DNA of 32,396 nt from Gallionella sp. UBA4737 (GCA_002403995.1 DHIV01000078.1:4579-36974); one strand, 5' to 3'. Numbered from the stretch's first letter, positions 16,294 to 25,380 are shown. Notes: a model not told the origin generated them from the sequence alone. Made by a program: numbers and translations.

Positions 16294-17697
16294 ATGTTGC
16301 CCACAGTAGTATTGGTTGGTCGTCCGAACGTGGGCAAGTCCACCTTGTTCAATCGCCTCACGCGCAGCCGCGACGCACTGGTCGCCGATCTGCCGGGGCT
16401 GACCCGCGACCGTCACTACGGACGCGGCAGGGTAGGGGAGCGACCCTATCTGGTGGTGGATACCGGCGGACTGGAGCCGGTCGCCAAGGAAGGCATCCTG
16501 TTCGAGATGGCCAAGCAGAGCCGCCAGGCCGTCGATGAAGCCGATGTGGTGATGTTTCTGGTCGATGGCCGTGCCGGCTGCACGCCGCAGGATGCCATCA
16601 TCGCCGAACAGTTGCGCAAGACCGGCAAGCCTATCCTGTTGCTGGTCAACAAGGCCGAAGGCATGGCGCGCGCCAAAGTCACCGCGGAATTCTTCGAGCT
16701 GGGCCTGGGCGAACCGCTGCCGATCTCCTCGGCACACGGCGACAACGTCAACGAAGTGGTGGAAATCGCGCTGGAGAATTTCCCGCCCGAGGCCGAGGAA
16801 GAAACCAGCCACGAACATCCGCCCAAGCTGGCCATCGTCGGCCGCCCCAATGTCGGCAAATCCACGCTGGTGAATGCGATACTCGGCGAGCAACGCGTGA
16901 TCGCGTTCGACCAGCCTGGCACGACGCGCGACAGCATCTACATCGACTTCGAGCGCGACGGCAAGCAATACACCATCATCGACACCGCCGGGGTGCGCCG
17001 CCGCGGCAAGGTCGAAGAAGCGGTGGAAAAATTCTCCGTGATCAAGACCATGCAGGCGATCGAAGATGCCAACGTGGTGGTACTGGTGGTGGATGCCCGC
17101 GACCAGATCACCGAGCAGGACGCGCACGTCGCCGACTACGTGCTGCAAGCGGGGCGCGCGCTGGTGCTGGCGGTCAACAAATGGGACGGGCTGGACGAGC
17201 ATCACCGGGACCAGGTCAAGCGCGACATCGAGCGCAAGCTGCATTTCCTGAGTTTCGCCAAGCTGCATTTTATCTCCGCCTTGCACGCCAACGGCATACC
17301 GGGGTTGTTGAAGTCGGTGGACGAAGCTTATGCGGCGGCGATGGCAAAACTGTCCACGCCTAAGCTCACGCGTGCATTGATAGGCGCACTGGAAAAGCAA
17401 GCACCACCCAAGAACGGGCGCTTCACGCCCAAGATGCGCTACGCCCACCAGGGCGGCAGCAACCCGCCGCTGATCGTGATACACGGCAGCGGCCTGGACG
17501 ACGTATCGGCCAGTTACACGCGCTATCTTGAGCGCACCTTTTGCGATATCTTCAAGCTGAAAGGCACACCGCTGAAGATCCAGTACAACTCCAGCAAGAA
17601 TCCGTTCGAGGGGAGCAAGCCCAAGCCGCTCACCGAGGGAGAACAACGCAGGGCGCACCGCGCACGCATCCGCGGGCGCAAACTATATGGACCGTAG
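16294..17697 (+). CDS. der: ribosome biogenesis GTPase Der
   Basis: A 467-residue double GTPase (EngA) that acts in 50S subunit assembly. Two G domains each carry GRPNVGKST (about residues 8-16 and again near 184), with DLPGLTRD/DQPGTTRD switch regions, DTGG/DTAG, and NKAE/NKWD specificity motifs. The C-terminal KH-like domain contains MRYAHQGGSNPP, followed by a basic tail (RRAHRARIRGRKLYG). Length is normal. In related genomes der is usually followed by hfq and hflX; here a copper-resistance island begins instead. Confidence 0.98.
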   Translation: MLPTVVLVGRPNVGKSTLFNRLTRSRDALVADLPGLTRDRHYGRGRVGERPYLVVDTGGLEPVAKEGILFEMAKQSRQAVDEADVVMFLVDGRAGCTPQDAIIAEQLRKTGKPILLLVNKAEGMARAKVTAEFFELGLGEPLPISSAHGDNVNEVVEIALENFPPEAEEETSHEHPPKLAIVGRPNVGKSTLVNAILGEQRVIAFDQPGTTRDSIYIDFERDGKQYTIIDTAGVRRRGKVEEAVEKFSVIKTMQAIEDANVVVLVVDARDQITEQDAHVADYVLQAGRALVLAVNKWDGLDEHHRDQVKRDIERKLHFLSFAKLHFISALHANGIPGLLKSVDEAYAAAMAKLSTPKLTRALIGALEKQAPPKNGRFTPKMRYAHQGGSNPPLIVIHGSGLDDVSASYTRYLERTFCDIFKLKGTPLKIQYNSSKNPFEGSKPKPLTEGEQRRAHRARIRGRKLYGP

Positions 17698-17782
17698 CGA
17701 ATGCGCCGTTGCATTAGTTTGTGAGGGGTGCAGCAGCCCTGCGTTGGTTGACATTGCGGCTGATTTTTGCCAAGCTATATAT

Positions 17783-18193
17783 ATGTTGCGTCTACCCAGA
17801 AAATTTGCTGCATTACTTCTAGCCGTCTGGTTGCCGTTGTTCAGCGGCAACGCACTGGCGGCTTCGATAGGCATGCAGTCCATGAACGGGGACTGCCATA
17901 TGGTGCAACAAGCCTCGCATCCATCGCAGCAGCAGGTTCCAGCTTCGCATCAGCACATGCATCACGCCCAGCTGGCTGCCAGCGAAGATCAATCTGCAGT
18001 GCCGCACCACAGTCAAAGCTCTTCCTGCAATAATTGCGGCGTCTGTCATCTCGCCTGCAGCGGATATCTGGCTGCCGTGACGATCAATGTGGCCGATGTC
18101 CAGCCATCGGCACAGTCGTTCACACTTTCTTCTACACAGTTCCAATCCTTCACCTCCGCCCCGCTTGATCCGCCCCCTCTCGCTCTCGCATAA
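17783..18193 (+). CDS. small secreted Cys/His-rich protein heading the copper-efflux cluster
   Basis: A 136-residue protein with a signal peptide (LRLPRKFAALLLAVWLPLFSGNALA). The mature part is rich in His and Gln and carries a CNNCGVCHLAC cluster (Cys82, 85, 88, 92, with His89). It resembles small DUF2946-like proteins often found just before cusC/czcC genes, and may bind copper or silver in the periplasm (inference). ATG 17783 gives a clean signal peptide but has no visible Shine-Dalgarno sequence; a TTGACA at 17748 and TATATA at 17776 lie upstream but are 22 bases apart. An in-frame extension upstream to 17687 overlaps der and looks unreal. Confidence 0.65.
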   Translation: MLRLPRKFAALLLAVWLPLFSGNALAASIGMQSMNGDCHMVQQASHPSQQQVPASHQHMHHAQLAASEDQSAVPHHSQSSSCNNCGVCHLACSGYLAAVTINVADVQPSAQSFTLSSTQFQSFTSAPLDPPPLALA

Positions 18194-18312
18194 CGCGGGA
18201 CGAGTCCGTCTGTTATTTCCATCGGTTTGATTTCATAAGCTGATCTCGTCCCGTATCGTGCGGCGGCCGTTTGCGGCTGTCTGATTGCATTGCAAAGCAA
18301 CGGGTGCGGAAC

Positions 18313-19575
18313 ATGAAAATAATCTTTTATATGATGCTATACGCGCTCTGGCTCACCCAAGCCAGCGCTGCCGATGAGCCATCGCTGGGCAGCAATCTCA
18401 CCGGGCTGCTGGACTACGCGCGCGAACACAATCCGGAATTCGCGGCATCGCGCTATGAGGCAGATGCCGCGCAGCAGCGGGTCCAGTCTGCATCGGCGTT
18501 GCCTGATCCGGTGTTGCGCACCGAGTTGATGGACATCACCAATCAGGGCACGGACAAAGGCACCAGCTTGTTGCCGTCGCAAGTGGGCGGCACGAAGTAC
18601 ACGCTGATGCAAAGCGTGCCGTGGTTCGGCAAGCGCGATTTGCAGCGCGAGGTTGCCGAGGCACAGGTCGCGCAAACCGATGGCCAGGTTGCGGCGACGT
18701 GGGCGGATCTGGCCAGCAACATCAAATCGGTCTATGCGCAGTATTACTACTTGTCCGACAGCGAGCGGCTGACCCGTGAAACGCTGGATCTGATGACCAG
18801 TCTGGAACAAGTCGCGCAGACGCGTTATGCCAACGGGCTGGGTGCCCAGCAGGAAGTCATACGCGCGCAGGTGGAGCAGACCGGTTTGCGCAGCGAGTTG
18901 CTCGATCTGGAAAACGAACTGCATCACTCGCAAGCCCGGCTGAATAGCTTGTTGTCGCGTCCCGCGATGACGGCGCTGGCGCAACCTGCTTCCTTGCGCC
19001 GCCTGCCTGCACCTGCACAGCTCGATTACGCGGTGCTGGAGCAAAAACTGCGCGTGCGCAATCCGCAATTGCTGATTGCCGATGCGCGCATCGTGTCAGC
19101 CGAAAAATCCCGCGATCTTGCCTATGCCAACCGCTATCCCGGATTCACGCTGGGGATCGCGCCGACCCAGAGCGGCAACGCGATCAAGACCTGGGACTTG
19201 ATGGTCGAGTTCAGCATCCCGCTGCAACAGGGATCGCGCCGTACGCAGGAACACGAGGCCGAGTCCATGCTGGCGGCTTCAAGCTTTCGCAAGGAAGCGC
19301 TGCTCAACCAGATGCTGGCGGACCTGTCGGAAAGCATCTCCGGCCTGGAAACCGCGCGGCGCACCGAATCATTGACCGCGACACAGTTGCTGCCGCAAGC
19401 CGAGCTGACCTATCAATCCGCGCTGGCCGGATATGAAACCGGCAAGGTGGATTTCGCGATCCTGCTGGATGCACAGCGGCAAATCCTGAAAGCAAGGCAG
19501 CAGCAACTCAAGGCGCAGCTTGAAGCACAGTTGCGCCTGGCAGAGATCGAACGTTTGTTGGGAGAAGAACTATGA
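18313..19575 (+). CDS. cusC: outer-membrane efflux channel, CusC/CzcC family
   Basis: A 420-residue TolC-like outer-membrane factor of a heavy-metal RND efflux system. A signal peptide (IIFYMMLYALWLTQASA) is followed by two outer-membrane-efflux repeats with the usual coiled-coil helices; LLDYAREHNPEFAASRYEAD opens the first and the second ends with YETGKVDFAILLDAQRQIL. Such channels trimerise to form the exit duct docked on CusB/CusA. ATG 18313 has GTGCGGA upstream and starts the signal peptide. The last bases overlap cusB (ATGA), so the pump genes are coupled. Confidence 0.88.
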   Translation: MKIIFYMMLYALWLTQASAADEPSLGSNLTGLLDYAREHNPEFAASRYEADAAQQRVQSASALPDPVLRTELMDITNQGTDKGTSLLPSQVGGTKYTLMQSVPWFGKRDLQREVAEAQVAQTDGQVAATWADLASNIKSVYAQYYYLSDSERLTRETLDLMTSLEQVAQTRYANGLGAQQEVIRAQVEQTGLRSELLDLENELHHSQARLNSLLSRPAMTALAQPASLRRLPAPAQLDYAVLEQKLRVRNPQLLIADARIVSAEKSRDLAYANRYPGFTLGIAPTQSGNAIKTWDLMVEFSIPLQQGSRRTQEHEAESMLAASSFRKEALLNQMLADLSESISGLETARRTESLTATQLLPQAELTYQSALAGYETGKVDFAILLDAQRQILKARQQQLKAQLEAQLRLAEIERLLGEEL

Positions 19576-20930
19576 AAAACATCAGCACGCTGATTATTGG
19601 CGGGGTCGCCATCGTAAGCGTAGGCGCAGCCGGATATTGGCTCGGTACGCGGACTTCAACTGCACCCATGCCGGCTACTGCTTCGATACCTGCCAAGGCG
19701 GAACCCAAAGTACTGCATTACCGCAATCCGATGGGCTTGCCGGATACGTCACCGGTGCCCAAGCAGGATGCGATGGGCATGGATTATGTCCCGGTGTTCG
19801 AAGGCGAGACGAATGCCAGTGACGATAAGCAAACCGCTTCGTCCTTCGGTACCCCGGGAGGCTCAGGACAGGTCAGCATGAGCATCGAAAAAGTGCAGAA
19901 GCTGGGCGTGAAAAGCGAAGCGGCGACACTGCGCATGCTGGACAGAACCGTACGAGCAGTGGGAAAGGTCGAAGTCGATGAACGGCGCACTTATACCATC
20001 GCGCCGAAATTCGAGGGTTGGGTCGAGCGCCTTTACGTCAATACCAGCGGGCAAGCTGTCAACAAAGGGCAGCCGTTGTTCGATGTGTACAGCCCGGATC
20101 TGATTTCCGCACTGCGTGAATACGCGCTTGCCGCGCAAGGTGAAGCATCGTTGAAAGATGCTGGAGACGAAGCAAAAAGCAGTATGAGTCAACTTGCCGC
20201 GGCCAGCCTTGCGCGCCTGAAAAACTGGGGGGTCGCGGATGAACAGATCAGGGAATTCGCCCAAGACAAAAATCAGCCTAATGACAAACGCAGCCTGACG
20301 TTCTATGCGCCGGTCTCCGGCATCGTGATGGAAAAGAAAGCAGTGCAGGGCATGCGCTTCATGCCGGGCGAAGTGCTGTATCAGATCGCCGATCTTTCGT
20401 CGGTGTGGGTCTTGGCCGAGGTGGCCGAGCAGGACATCGGCCTGATCAAGGCAGGCAGTATTGCCCGGGTAAATATCGCCGCTTATCCGGACAAACATTT
20501 CACAGGCAAGGTCGACTTTATCTATCCGATCCTGGATACGGCAACCCGCACCGTGCAGGTGCGAGTGCAACTCGCCAATCCGAATGGAATGCTCAAGCCG
20601 GCGATGTTTGCCAATGTGGAGCTTGCTGTCTCGCACGGCGGCAAGGTGCTCACCGTGCCGGTTTCCGCCGTGATCGATAGCGGCACCAGGCAGGTCGTGC
20701 TGGTGCAGCTGGCACAGGGACGCTTCGAGCCGCGCACTGTCAAGCTGGGTAGCCGCAGTGAAAATTATGTCGAAGTGCTGGATGGGATTGCGGAAGGCGA
20801 GCAGGTGGTGACCTCGGCCAACTTCCTGATCGATGCGGAGAGCAATCTCAAAGCGGCGTTGAGTGGCATGGGCGGTGGCGGCAATACACCGCCAGCAGCG
20901 CCTGCCCAGAACCGGCACGAGGGACACTGA
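19572..20930 (+). CDS. cusB: periplasmic adaptor of heavy-metal RND efflux, CusB/SilB family
   Basis: A 452-residue membrane fusion protein that bridges CusA and CusC. An N-terminal anchor (STLIIGGVAIVSVGAAGYWL) is followed by a heavy-metal-binding-type segment at about residues 50-78 (YRNPMGLPD through GMDYVPVFEGE), where the usual CPMHP is replaced by RNPMG but Met residues remain. Then come the lipoyl/barrel-sandwich part (FEGWVERLYV, SGQAVNKGQPLFDVYSPDL), the hairpin and the beta-barrel (SSVWVLAEVAEQD). The C-terminal tail is Gly/Pro-rich. The start overlaps the cusC stop; cusA starts one base after its stop. Confidence 0.92.
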   Translation: MKNISTLIIGGVAIVSVGAAGYWLGTRTSTAPMPATASIPAKAEPKVLHYRNPMGLPDTSPVPKQDAMGMDYVPVFEGETNASDDKQTASSFGTPGGSGQVSMSIEKVQKLGVKSEAATLRMLDRTVRAVGKVEVDERRTYTIAPKFEGWVERLYVNTSGQAVNKGQPLFDVYSPDLISALREYALAAQGEASLKDAGDEAKSSMSQLAAASLARLKNWGVADEQIREFAQDKNQPNDKRSLTFYAPVSGIVMEKKAVQGMRFMPGEVLYQIADLSSVWVLAEVAEQDIGLIKAGSIARVNIAAYPDKHFTGKVDFIYPILDTATRTVQVRVQLANPNGMLKPAMFANVELAVSHGGKVLTVPVSAVIDSGTRQVVLVQLAQGRFEPRTVKLGSRSENYVEVLDGIAEGEQVVTSANFLIDAESNLKAALSGMGGGGNTPPAAPAQNRHEGH

Positions 20931-20931
20931 C

Positions 20932-23900
20932 ATGCTGGCTAAAATTATTGAATGGTCGGCGCGCAATCGATTCCTGGTGATACTCGCCACGCTGTTCATC
21001 ACGCTGGCGGGCATCTATGCATTGCTTAAAACTCCGCTGGATGCACTGCCGGACCTGTCCGATGTGCAGGTGATCGTCTATACCGAATACTCCGGGCAGG
21101 CGCCGCAGGTGGTCGAAGATCAGGTGACGTACCCGCTCACCACGGCGATGCTGTCCGTACCGAAATCCAAGGTGGTGCGCGGCTTCTCGTTCTTCGGCGC
21201 ATCGTTCGTGTATGTGATCTTCGAAGACGGCACCGATATCTACTGGGCGCGTTCGCGGGTGCTGGAATATCTCAATTCCGCTGCGGGGCGTTTGCCCAAG
21301 GGAGTGACGCCACAACTTGGGCCGGACGCGACCGGAGTGGGCTGGGTGTACCAGTATGCGGTGCTCAGCGCAAAACACGATCTGGCCGAACTGCGCACCA
21401 TCCAGGACTGGTATCTGCGCTATCAACTCACCAAGGCGCACGGCGTCGCGGAAGTCGCTTCGATCGGCGGCTTCGTGCAACAGTACCAGGTGACGGTCGA
21501 TCCGGTGAAGTTGCGCGCCTACAACATTCCGTTGAGTAAAGTTTCGCAGGTGATACGCGATTCCAATCGCGATGTCGGCGGGCGGGTTATCGAGATGGCC
21601 GAGACCGAGTACATGGTGCGCGGCAAAGGCTATCTGCGCGGCAAGAGCGACATCGAGGATCTGGTGGTGAAATCCGAGCGCGGCACGCCGGTGCTGCTGC
21701 GCGACATCGCGCGGGTCGAGCTTGGGCCTGATGAACGGCGCGGTCTTAGTGAATTGAATGGAGAGGGCGAGGTGGTGTCCGGCATTGCGATGGCGCGCTA
21801 CGGGCAGAACGCGCTGGAGGTGATACAGAACATCAAGGACAAGATCGCCGAAATATCCCCCGGTTTGCCGGAGGGTGTGAGCATCAAGGCGGTGTACGAC
21901 CGCTCCGAGCTGATCCTGCGCGCCATCGCGACGCTCAAACGCACGCTGTTCGAGGAAGGCCTGATCGTCGCATTGGTGTGCATGGTGTTCCTGATGCACG
22001 CGCGCAGCGCGCTGGTCGCGATCGTGATGCTGCCGGTCGGCGTGCTGATCGCCTTCATCGCGATGCATGCGCTGGGCATGAATTCCAACATCATGAGCCT
22101 GGGCGGGATCGCGATCGCGATCGGTGCGATGGTGGACGCGGCCATCGTGATGATAGAGAACGCGCACAAGCATCTGGAACGTAACCCCTCCCAACCTCCC
22201 CTTGTCAGGGGAGGAGCGGCGGCACCCTCCCCTGACAAGGGGAGGGCTGGGGAGGGGTTGGGAGGCCGGGAGGGGTTAGGTTTTGATGATCGCGCCCGCG
22301 CGATCATCGCCGCGTGCAAGGAAGTTGGCCCGGCGCTGTTCTTCTCGCTGCTGATCATCACCGTCTCGTTCCTGCCGGTATTCACGCTGGAGGCGCAGGA
22401 AGGGCGGTTGTTCGCGCCGCTGGCGTTCACCAAGACCTTCGCGATGGCCGGAGCGGCGCTGCTGTCCGTCACGCTGGTGCCGGTGCTGATGCTGTTGTTC
22501 ATCCGTGGCCACATCAGACCGGAGTCACAGAATCCGCTGAACCGTTTTTTGATCTGGAGTTATCGCCCGATCATATCCGCCGTGATGCGCAACAAAAAAA
22601 CCACGATCGCCGTGGCACTGCTGGTGATGGGACTGACCCTCTATCCGGCGTCGCGTCTGGGCAGCGAATTCATGCCGACCCTGAATGAAGGCACGCTGCT
22701 GTTCATGCCGGCTTCTCTGCCGGGCATGTCGGTCACCAAAGCGGCGGAGCTGCTGCAAACGCAGGACAGGATCATCAAGAGCTTTCCCGAGGTTGCGCTG
22801 GTGTATGGCAAGGCGGGACGCGCGCAGACCGCCACCGATCCGGCTCCGCTGGAGATGTTCGAGACAGTGATCAACCTCAAGCCTCAGGAAGAGTGGCGCC
22901 CGGGGATGACCACCGACAAGCTGATCGCCGAGATGGACAAGGCGCTGCAATTTCCAGGGGTCGCCAACGCATGGACCATGCCGATCAAAAATCGCCTGGA
23001 TATGTTGGCCACCGGTATCCGCACGCCGGTCGGCATCAAGGTGTTCGGCAAGAACCTCGATGAAATGGAACAGCTGGCCAGGGAGATCGAGGCTGTGGTC
23101 AGAAAAGTCCCGGGTACCAGCAGCGCTTTTGCCGAGCGCATCACCGGCGGTTTCTACCTCAACATCGAGCCTGATCGCATCGCGCTGGCGCGTTACGGTC
23201 TGTCAGTGGGCGAGCTGCAGGATGTGATCGCCACCGCACTGGGCGGCGAGAATGTCACCACCACGGTGGAGGGGCTGGAACGCTTCGGCGTGAACGTGCG
23301 CTATCCGCGCGAGTTGCGCGGCACGCCGGAACAGATCGCGCGCGAGGTGCTGGTTCCTACTGCCGATGGAGCGATGATCCCGCTGGGCCAATTGGCAAAG
23401 ATATTCATCAGCAAAGGCGCGCCGGCGATACGCACCGAGAACGCGCTGCTGTCCGCGTATATCTACGTGGACATCCGCGACCGGGACATCGGCTCGTATG
23501 TGGCTGAGGCGCGCAAGGCGGTGGCGCAGCAGGTGAAATTCCCGCCCGGCTACTACGCGACCTGGAGCGGGCAGTTCGAATACATGGAGCGCGCCGCCGC
23601 GAAGATGAAGATCGTCATCCCGGCCACATTGCTGCTGATCTTCCTGTTGCTGTACCTGAACTTCAGGCGCGTCACCGAGACGCTGATCGTGATGCTGTCC
23701 GTGCCGTTCGCGCTGGTCGGCGGCGTGTGGCTGCTGTGGCTGCTCGATTACAACTTGAGCGTCGCGGTGGCGGTCGGCTTCATCGCGCTGGCGGGTGTCG
23801 CGGCGGAGACCGGCGTGGTGATGCTGATCTATCTGGATCGCGCCTGGCAGGAAATTCGCGCGCGCCGTGTTGCCGAAGGACGCGCGCTCACCCGCGATGA

Positions 23901-24147
23901 TCTGCATGCCGCGATCATGCAGGGCGCGGTGGAACGGGTGCGGCCGAAGATGATGACCGTGGTGGCGATCATGGCCGGTTTGCTTCCTATCATGTGGGGA
24001 ACCGGTACCGGCTCGGAAGTGATGAGCCGCATCGCCGCGCCGATGATAGGCGGGATGATCTCCTCGACGGTGCTGACGCTGGTGGTGATCCCGGTGCTGT
24101 ATGCGCTGGTCAAGATGCGAGAGGTCAATTTGCGCGAGATTAAATAA
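20932..24147 (+). CDS. cusA: heavy-metal RND efflux pump, CusA/CzcA family (with repeat-encoded loop)
   Basis: A 1071-residue proton-driven inner-membrane transporter. The N-terminal LAKIIEWSARNRFLV, the periplasmic PDLSDVQVIVYTEYSGQ, and GAMVDAAIVMIENAHK in transmembrane helix 4 are hallmarks; the 12-helix, two-domain layout is complete up to SSTVLTLVVIPVLYAL. The context with CusF and a Cu-ATPase points to Cu(I)/Ag(I) as substrate. Residues about 418-449 are an extra Pro/Gly-rich loop encoded by a palindromic repeat, placed after helix 4 where E. coli CusA has a variable cytoplasmic linker, so activity is probably kept. GAGGGA precedes ATG 20932; the in-frame extension to 20863 overlaps cusB and is rejected. 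Confidence 0.95.
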   Translation: MLAKIIEWSARNRFLVILATLFITLAGIYALLKTPLDALPDLSDVQVIVYTEYSGQAPQVVEDQVTYPLTTAMLSVPKSKVVRGFSFFGASFVYVIFEDGTDIYWARSRVLEYLNSAAGRLPKGVTPQLGPDATGVGWVYQYAVLSAKHDLAELRTIQDWYLRYQLTKAHGVAEVASIGGFVQQYQVTVDPVKLRAYNIPLSKVSQVIRDSNRDVGGRVIEMAETEYMVRGKGYLRGKSDIEDLVVKSERGTPVLLRDIARVELGPDERRGLSELNGEGEVVSGIAMARYGQNALEVIQNIKDKIAEISPGLPEGVSIKAVYDRSELILRAIATLKRTLFEEGLIVALVCMVFLMHARSALVAIVMLPVGVLIAFIAMHALGMNSNIMSLGGIAIAIGAMVDAAIVMIENAHKHLERNPSQPPLVRGGAAAPSPDKGRAGEGLGGREGLGFDDRARAIIAACKEVGPALFFSLLIITVSFLPVFTLEAQEGRLFAPLAFTKTFAMAGAALLSVTLVPVLMLLFIRGHIRPESQNPLNRFLIWSYRPIISAVMRNKKTTIAVALLVMGLTLYPASRLGSEFMPTLNEGTLLFMPASLPGMSVTKAAELLQTQDRIIKSFPEVALVYGKAGRAQTATDPAPLEMFETVINLKPQEEWRPGMTTDKLIAEMDKALQFPGVANAWTMPIKNRLDMLATGIRTPVGIKVFGKNLDEMEQLAREIEAVVRKVPGTSSAFAERITGGFYLNIEPDRIALARYGLSVGELQDVIATALGGENVTTTVEGLERFGVNVRYPRELRGTPEQIAREVLVPTADGAMIPLGQLAKIFISKGAPAIRTENALLSAYIYVDIRDRDIGSYVAEARKAVAQQVKFPPGYYATWSGQFEYMERAAAKMKIVIPATLLLIFLLLYLNFRRVTETLIVMLSVPFALVGGVWLLWLLDYNLSVAVAVGFIALAGVAAETGVVMLIYLDRAWQEIRARRVAEGRALTRDDLHAAIMQGAVERVRPKMMTVVAIMAGLLPIMWGTGTGSEVMSRIAAPMIGGMISSTVLTLVVIPVLYALVKMREVNLREIK
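22183..22278. repeat. palindromic element (AACCCC...GGGGTT family) inside cusA
   Basis: A 96-bp element. Left arm AACCCCTCCCAACCTCCCC; two inner hairpins CTCCCCT-TGTC-AGGGGAG and its mirror; right arm with a duplicated GGGAGG(GG) end (two GGAGGGGTT-like runs, at about 22251-22259 and 22269-22277). It is translated in frame as NPSQPPLVRGG...SPDKGRAGEG. Same family, same flanking CG(N) and same reading frame as the copy in ispG. Confidence 0.88.
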
Positions 24148-24260
24148 TTATCTGCTGTATGGAAAACCGGGTTTCGCAGAGCTCACAAGTTTTGACTGCA
24201 AACGGGCAGCAGTCGAAACGTTGTTGAAAATGTCCGGGAAAGAGAATAATGGAGAACACA

Positions 24261-24596
24261 ATGAAAAAACCAATTGGGATAATCGTCCTGTTGTTGGCTG
24301 GTGTACTGGCATTGCCTCTGGCTGCCCAGCCGATGGCGGATATGGACGCGAATAAACCGATTGCCCGGATCAGCCATCAAGGCGCGGGCAAGGTAATGGC
24401 CGTAGATCATGAAAAATTAAATATCAAACTGGCTCACGACGCGATCAAATCGCTCGGCTGGCCACCCATGACGATGGATTTTAGCGTGGCTAAAGCTTCG
24501 CTACTGGATGGTCTCAGGGCGGGTGATGCAGTACAGTTTGAACTGAGACAGGCCAAATCGAAAAAGTGGGATATTGTCAAAATCGAGCGCATGTAA
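24261..24596 (+). CDS. cusF: CusF-like periplasmic copper/silver metallochaperone
   Basis: A 111-residue protein with a signal peptide (KKPIGIIVLLLAGVLALPLAA) and one CusF beta-barrel. The Cu(I)/Ag(I) site of CusF (His, Trp, Met, Met) is preserved as H59, W67, M70 and M72 in HDAIKSLGWPPMTMDF. CusF captures Cu(I) in the periplasm and delivers it to CusB. ATG 24261 is chosen because GGAG lies 6 bases upstream; ATG 24249 would add four residues. It stands about 110 bases after cusA, in a typical place. Confidence 0.92.
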   Translation: MKKPIGIIVLLLAGVLALPLAAQPMADMDANKPIARISHQGAGKVMAVDHEKLNIKLAHDAIKSLGWPPMTMDFSVAKASLLDGLRAGDAVQFELRQAKSKKWDIVKIERM

Positions 24597-24666
24597 TCAT
24601 CGTTAATGCGGGCGGCATACTTTATGTCGCGGCTAGGGTTCAGAAAGCGACCAAGGAGCATAAAAA

Positions 24667-25107
24667 ATGCGCAAACAATTTTTGATCGGTTTTGTTTTGA
24701 CGGCAATAGCCGCTTATTCCTTCACTGATGACTCCGGAGTGGTTAATGTCATTGCGGCCAGCAACGCGGCGGAACTTGGTTATGAGCCGCAAATCAGCGA
24801 CGAGCGTCAAGTGAAGATTACGGCTGCTTTGCAAAACATCACTCAGGATGCAAAAACATGGGATTTTGAGGTGGTACTGGAAACTCACACGCATGCCTTG
24901 AGCGATGGCATGGAAAAATTTTCCGTGCTCATTGCGGATGGAAAACAATACAAGCCAGTGGGCTGGAAAGGATCACCGCCGGGAGGCCATCATCGCAAGG
25001 GTTTGTTGCGCTTCAAGGCGATTGCGCCATTACCGGCATCTGTGGAGTTGCAGATACGCCTGATCGGCGACCCATCGCCAAGAAGCTTCAAGTGGCTGCT
25101 GAAATGA
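24667..25107 (+). CDS. secreted protein of unknown function in the copper cluster
   Basis: A 146-residue protein I do not recognise. An N-terminal hydrophobic segment (RKQFLIGFVLTAIAAYSF) looks like a signal peptide or anchor. The mature part looks like a beta-rich domain (KITAALQNITQDAKTWDFEVVLETHTHALS) with a His-containing THTHALSDG and GHHRKG, which might bind metal. AAGGAG stands 8 bases before the ATG, so it is surely translated. Its place between cusF and the Met-rich gene suggests a periplasmic role in copper handling (inference only). Confidence 0.7.
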   Translation: MRKQFLIGFVLTAIAAYSFTDDSGVVNVIAASNAAELGYEPQISDERQVKITAALQNITQDAKTWDFEVVLETHTHALSDGMEKFSVLIADGKQYKPVGWKGSPPGGHHRKGLLRFKAIAPLPASVELQIRLIGDPSPRSFKWLLK

Positions 25108-25167
25108 GCAAATAAGATTACTCGGCATATTTATATCAATTGGAGCGACGGCAATTACAAGTACGCT

Positions 25168-25189
25168 CTCTGTGCATCAACGCACAGAG
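25168..25189. other. perfect 8-bp inverted repeat
   Basis: CTCTGTGC and GCACAGAG pair perfectly around a 6-base loop, 60 bases after the unknown secreted gene. No T-tract follows, so it could be an RNA stability hairpin or an operator rather than a terminator. Confidence 0.4.
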
Positions 25190-25266
25190 ATGCTCTTGAG
25201 GAAGAGGACAATCCCTGGGCGGTCGAGACCCGGGCAAAAAGTTTTCCTTCCTGCTGCATCAAGTAC

Positions 25267-25326
25267 ATGGCGATTATTGATCAGTACAAGCGTTGCGCCG
25301 AGGCATGCCGCAAGATGGCCGCTTGA
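25267..25326 (+). pseudogene. possible remnant of a four-helix copper-storage (Csp/DUF326) protein
   Basis: The 19-codon end of an open frame reads YKRCAEACRKMAA and then stops at 25324-25326. This ending is very like the C-terminus of Csp/DUF326 four-helix cysteine-rich copper-storage proteins, which end in CRRCAESCRKMAA-type sequences. Upstream in the same frame I see no further CxxxC helices, so if the match is real only the last helix survives. It sits inside a copper cluster and directly before a terminator, which fits the idea, but the matching run is only about 13 residues. Confidence 0.35.
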
Positions 25327-25336
25327 TCTGAAAAAA

Positions 25337-25380
25337 CCGCCGGAACGATCGCAATACGAAATCGTTCGGCGGCCATTTTT
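25337..25380 (+). terminator. rho-independent terminator
   Basis: CCGCCGGAACGAT pairs with ATCGTTCGGCGG (one bulge) around an 11-base loop, followed by CCATTTTT. It would end transcription from the cus/unknown-protein side before the Met-rich gene. Confidence 0.75.

Noticed and set aside
15823..17658. Long minus-strand open frame (611 codons) opposite bamB and der.
   Set aside because: It is the antisense shadow of the GC-rich der coding frame; composition and lack of family marks argue against a gene.
17748..17781. TTGACA and TATATA before the first copper gene considered as a promoter.
   Set aside because: The spacing of 22 bases is too long even for MerR-type promoters, no dyad is clear, and transcription would start after the chosen ATG.
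20848..22194. Long minus-strand open frame (448 codons) opposite cusA.
   Set aside because: It is His/Arg/Gln-rich shadow coding opposite a well-supported gene, with no family resemblance.
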